From the NCBI GenBank assembly GCA_002478225.1, contig DLMV01000013.1, forward strand, positions 17,345 to 38,135: DNA of 20,791 nucleotides. Direction: 5' to 3'. Positions within the stretch are counted from its first letter, which is position 1. Every line of letters begins with the position of its first letter. Position numbers and translations under genes: made by a program. The notes below the pieces were generated by a model that saw only the letters and a list, made by a program, of their open reading frames with translations, was not told where the DNA came from and searched no databases. This document shows, piece after piece, positions 20,077 through 20,791 of this stretch. The stretch comes from Deltaproteobacteria bacterium UBA7527 (GTDB lineage Bacteria > Desulfobacterota > Syntrophorhabdia > Syntrophorhabdales > Syntrophorhabdaceae).

Positions 20077-20791
20077 TCAGAATGTCCTCGAGCCGTTCGG
20101 CTGGTATTTATAACGAACCGTTGTTGTCTTCGGCGGACACGCTGCGGCGGTATCATTAATGATCTCAACAACAGCATACTTGCCGTCCGCAAGCTTGAGC
20201 GCATAGCTGTGCCCTACTATCATTGGTGAAATAGCGCCACCGATAGTGTATCCCGACGATGGCGCCTCAGTGATCGAATCGACGCTCTTCACGCCAAGAT
20301 CCTGGGCAAAAATCCCTGTGTTGAGCCGCAAGCCTGGACAGAAAAGCATGATGTCGCCTGTCTGGGTCGGAGGGAAAGCATCGTTCGTTCGCGTATCCGT
20401 TGAGAACTTCACCCCCTGGCTGTTACCCGGGGCTGCGAAGGTCAGGGTAACGGATTTCGCCTGAATCTCTGTTGTCCCGCCCTCCTCCACGAACTTCACC
20501 GATTCCTTATAAGGCACTTTCTTCGTGTCGCCCTTGTTGTCCACGACGATCACGTCTGTCCCTGAAGCCTCGGATACCGACCCCTGCGCTACGTTCGAGG
20601 AGTCGCTGAGGCCGAATATGAGGGGCCATTTCATGCTGTAGATCTTTGCCCCCCTGTCTCCCAGCTTAAAGGTCATCTGTGTCGTGGCGTTGTCCTGAAG
20701 CGTCCTTCCTGACCTTACAGAGGTAACCTGCCTGTTGTAATTAAATGTTACAAATATCTTTCCTGTCGTATCTGCTGTGACAGTCGTCAGC
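20077..20791 (-). CDS. Secreted or surface protein, partial (5' end outside the window)
   Basis: The frame stays open to the right edge of the window, so the apparent start at 20676 is internal and at least 238 codons are present. The first visible part (DTTGKIFVTFNYNRQVTS, RSGRTLQDN, KIYSMKWPLIFGLSDS) resembles the C-terminal end of the secreted NTF2-like protein two genes downstream. It is followed by a beta-rich domain (VIVVDNKGDTKKVPYKESVK) and a terminal domain with GHSYALKLADGKYAVVEI and two cysteines (FCPGL, AACPPK). The stop codon is 20 nt before the barrel gene start, so the genes form an operon. I do not recognise a named family; the role may be surface or periplasmic. Confidence 0.75.
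   Translation of the reverse strand, partial: LTTVTADTTGKIFVTFNYNRQVTSVRSGRTLQDNATTQMTFKLGDRGAKIYSMKWPLIFGLSDSSNVAQGSVSEASGTDVIVVDNKGDTKKVPYKESVKFVEEGGTTEIQAKSVTLTFAAPGNSQGVKFSTDTRTNDAFPPTQTGDIMLFCPGLRLNTGIFAQDLGVKSVDSITEAPSSGYTIGGAISPMIVGHSYALKLADGKYAVVEIINDTAAACPPKTTTVRYKYQPNGSRTF

Noticed and set aside
20674..20676. ATG at 20676 as start of the right-edge gene
   Set aside because: The frame is open upstream to the window edge, and the upstream residues match the module shared with the NTF2-like protein.

Overview
The window looks like a chromosomal segment of a diderm (Gram-negative) bacterium. It has a signal-peptide outer-membrane barrel protein ending in an aromatic residue, separate secD and secF genes, AddAB-type recombination nucleases, and roughly half G+C. 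The mix (a Y1/RAYT transposase with GGGGACGTT ends, GerMN next to serS, dispersed heptad repeats) recalls uncultured Nitrospirota or Desulfobacterota-like genomes. That placement is recall and inference; no marker gene here proves it.

Layout. 1-1218 is a RAYT-type (IS200/Y1 HUH) transposase element with inverted ends and duplicated right-end sequence. Directly against it lies a 5'-truncated, twice-frameshifted DHA2-type MFS transporter remnant (1219-2305), whose stop codon abuts a reverse-strand tRNA-Leu(UAA) (2306-2390) with a good promoter. A repeat-filled gap (2391-2637) precedes addA and addB (2638-8934), the helicase-nuclease pair for double-strand-break end processing. After another repeat come tatD, a cysteine hydrolase, a repeat with an embedded candidate promoter, a GerMN membrane protein and serS (9093-12485), all on the plus strand.

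From 12463 to the end everything is on the minus strand. In transcription order from the right edge these are: a partial secreted protein, an outer-membrane barrel protein and a secreted NTF2-like protein (an apparent envelope operon); then, after a repeat and a promoter, secD, secF and a large HD-NTPase-HEAT protein whose 3' end overlaps serS tail to tail.

Two things stand out. First, at least seven places carry short DNA repeats with a strict 7-bp period but several different unit sequences (TSGATRC, GCGTTAG/GAACGAG, GCTGAYM, CACCTTT). Many form imperfect palindromes, and two sit in frame inside addA and addB, adding low-complexity peptide inserts. Second, the HD-NTPase-HEAT protein has an unusual sensor/switch-like architecture and no function I can name. 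Four genes also lack a Shine-Dalgarno sequence but carry a -10-like hexamer 5-6 nt before the start codon, which hints at leaderless transcripts.
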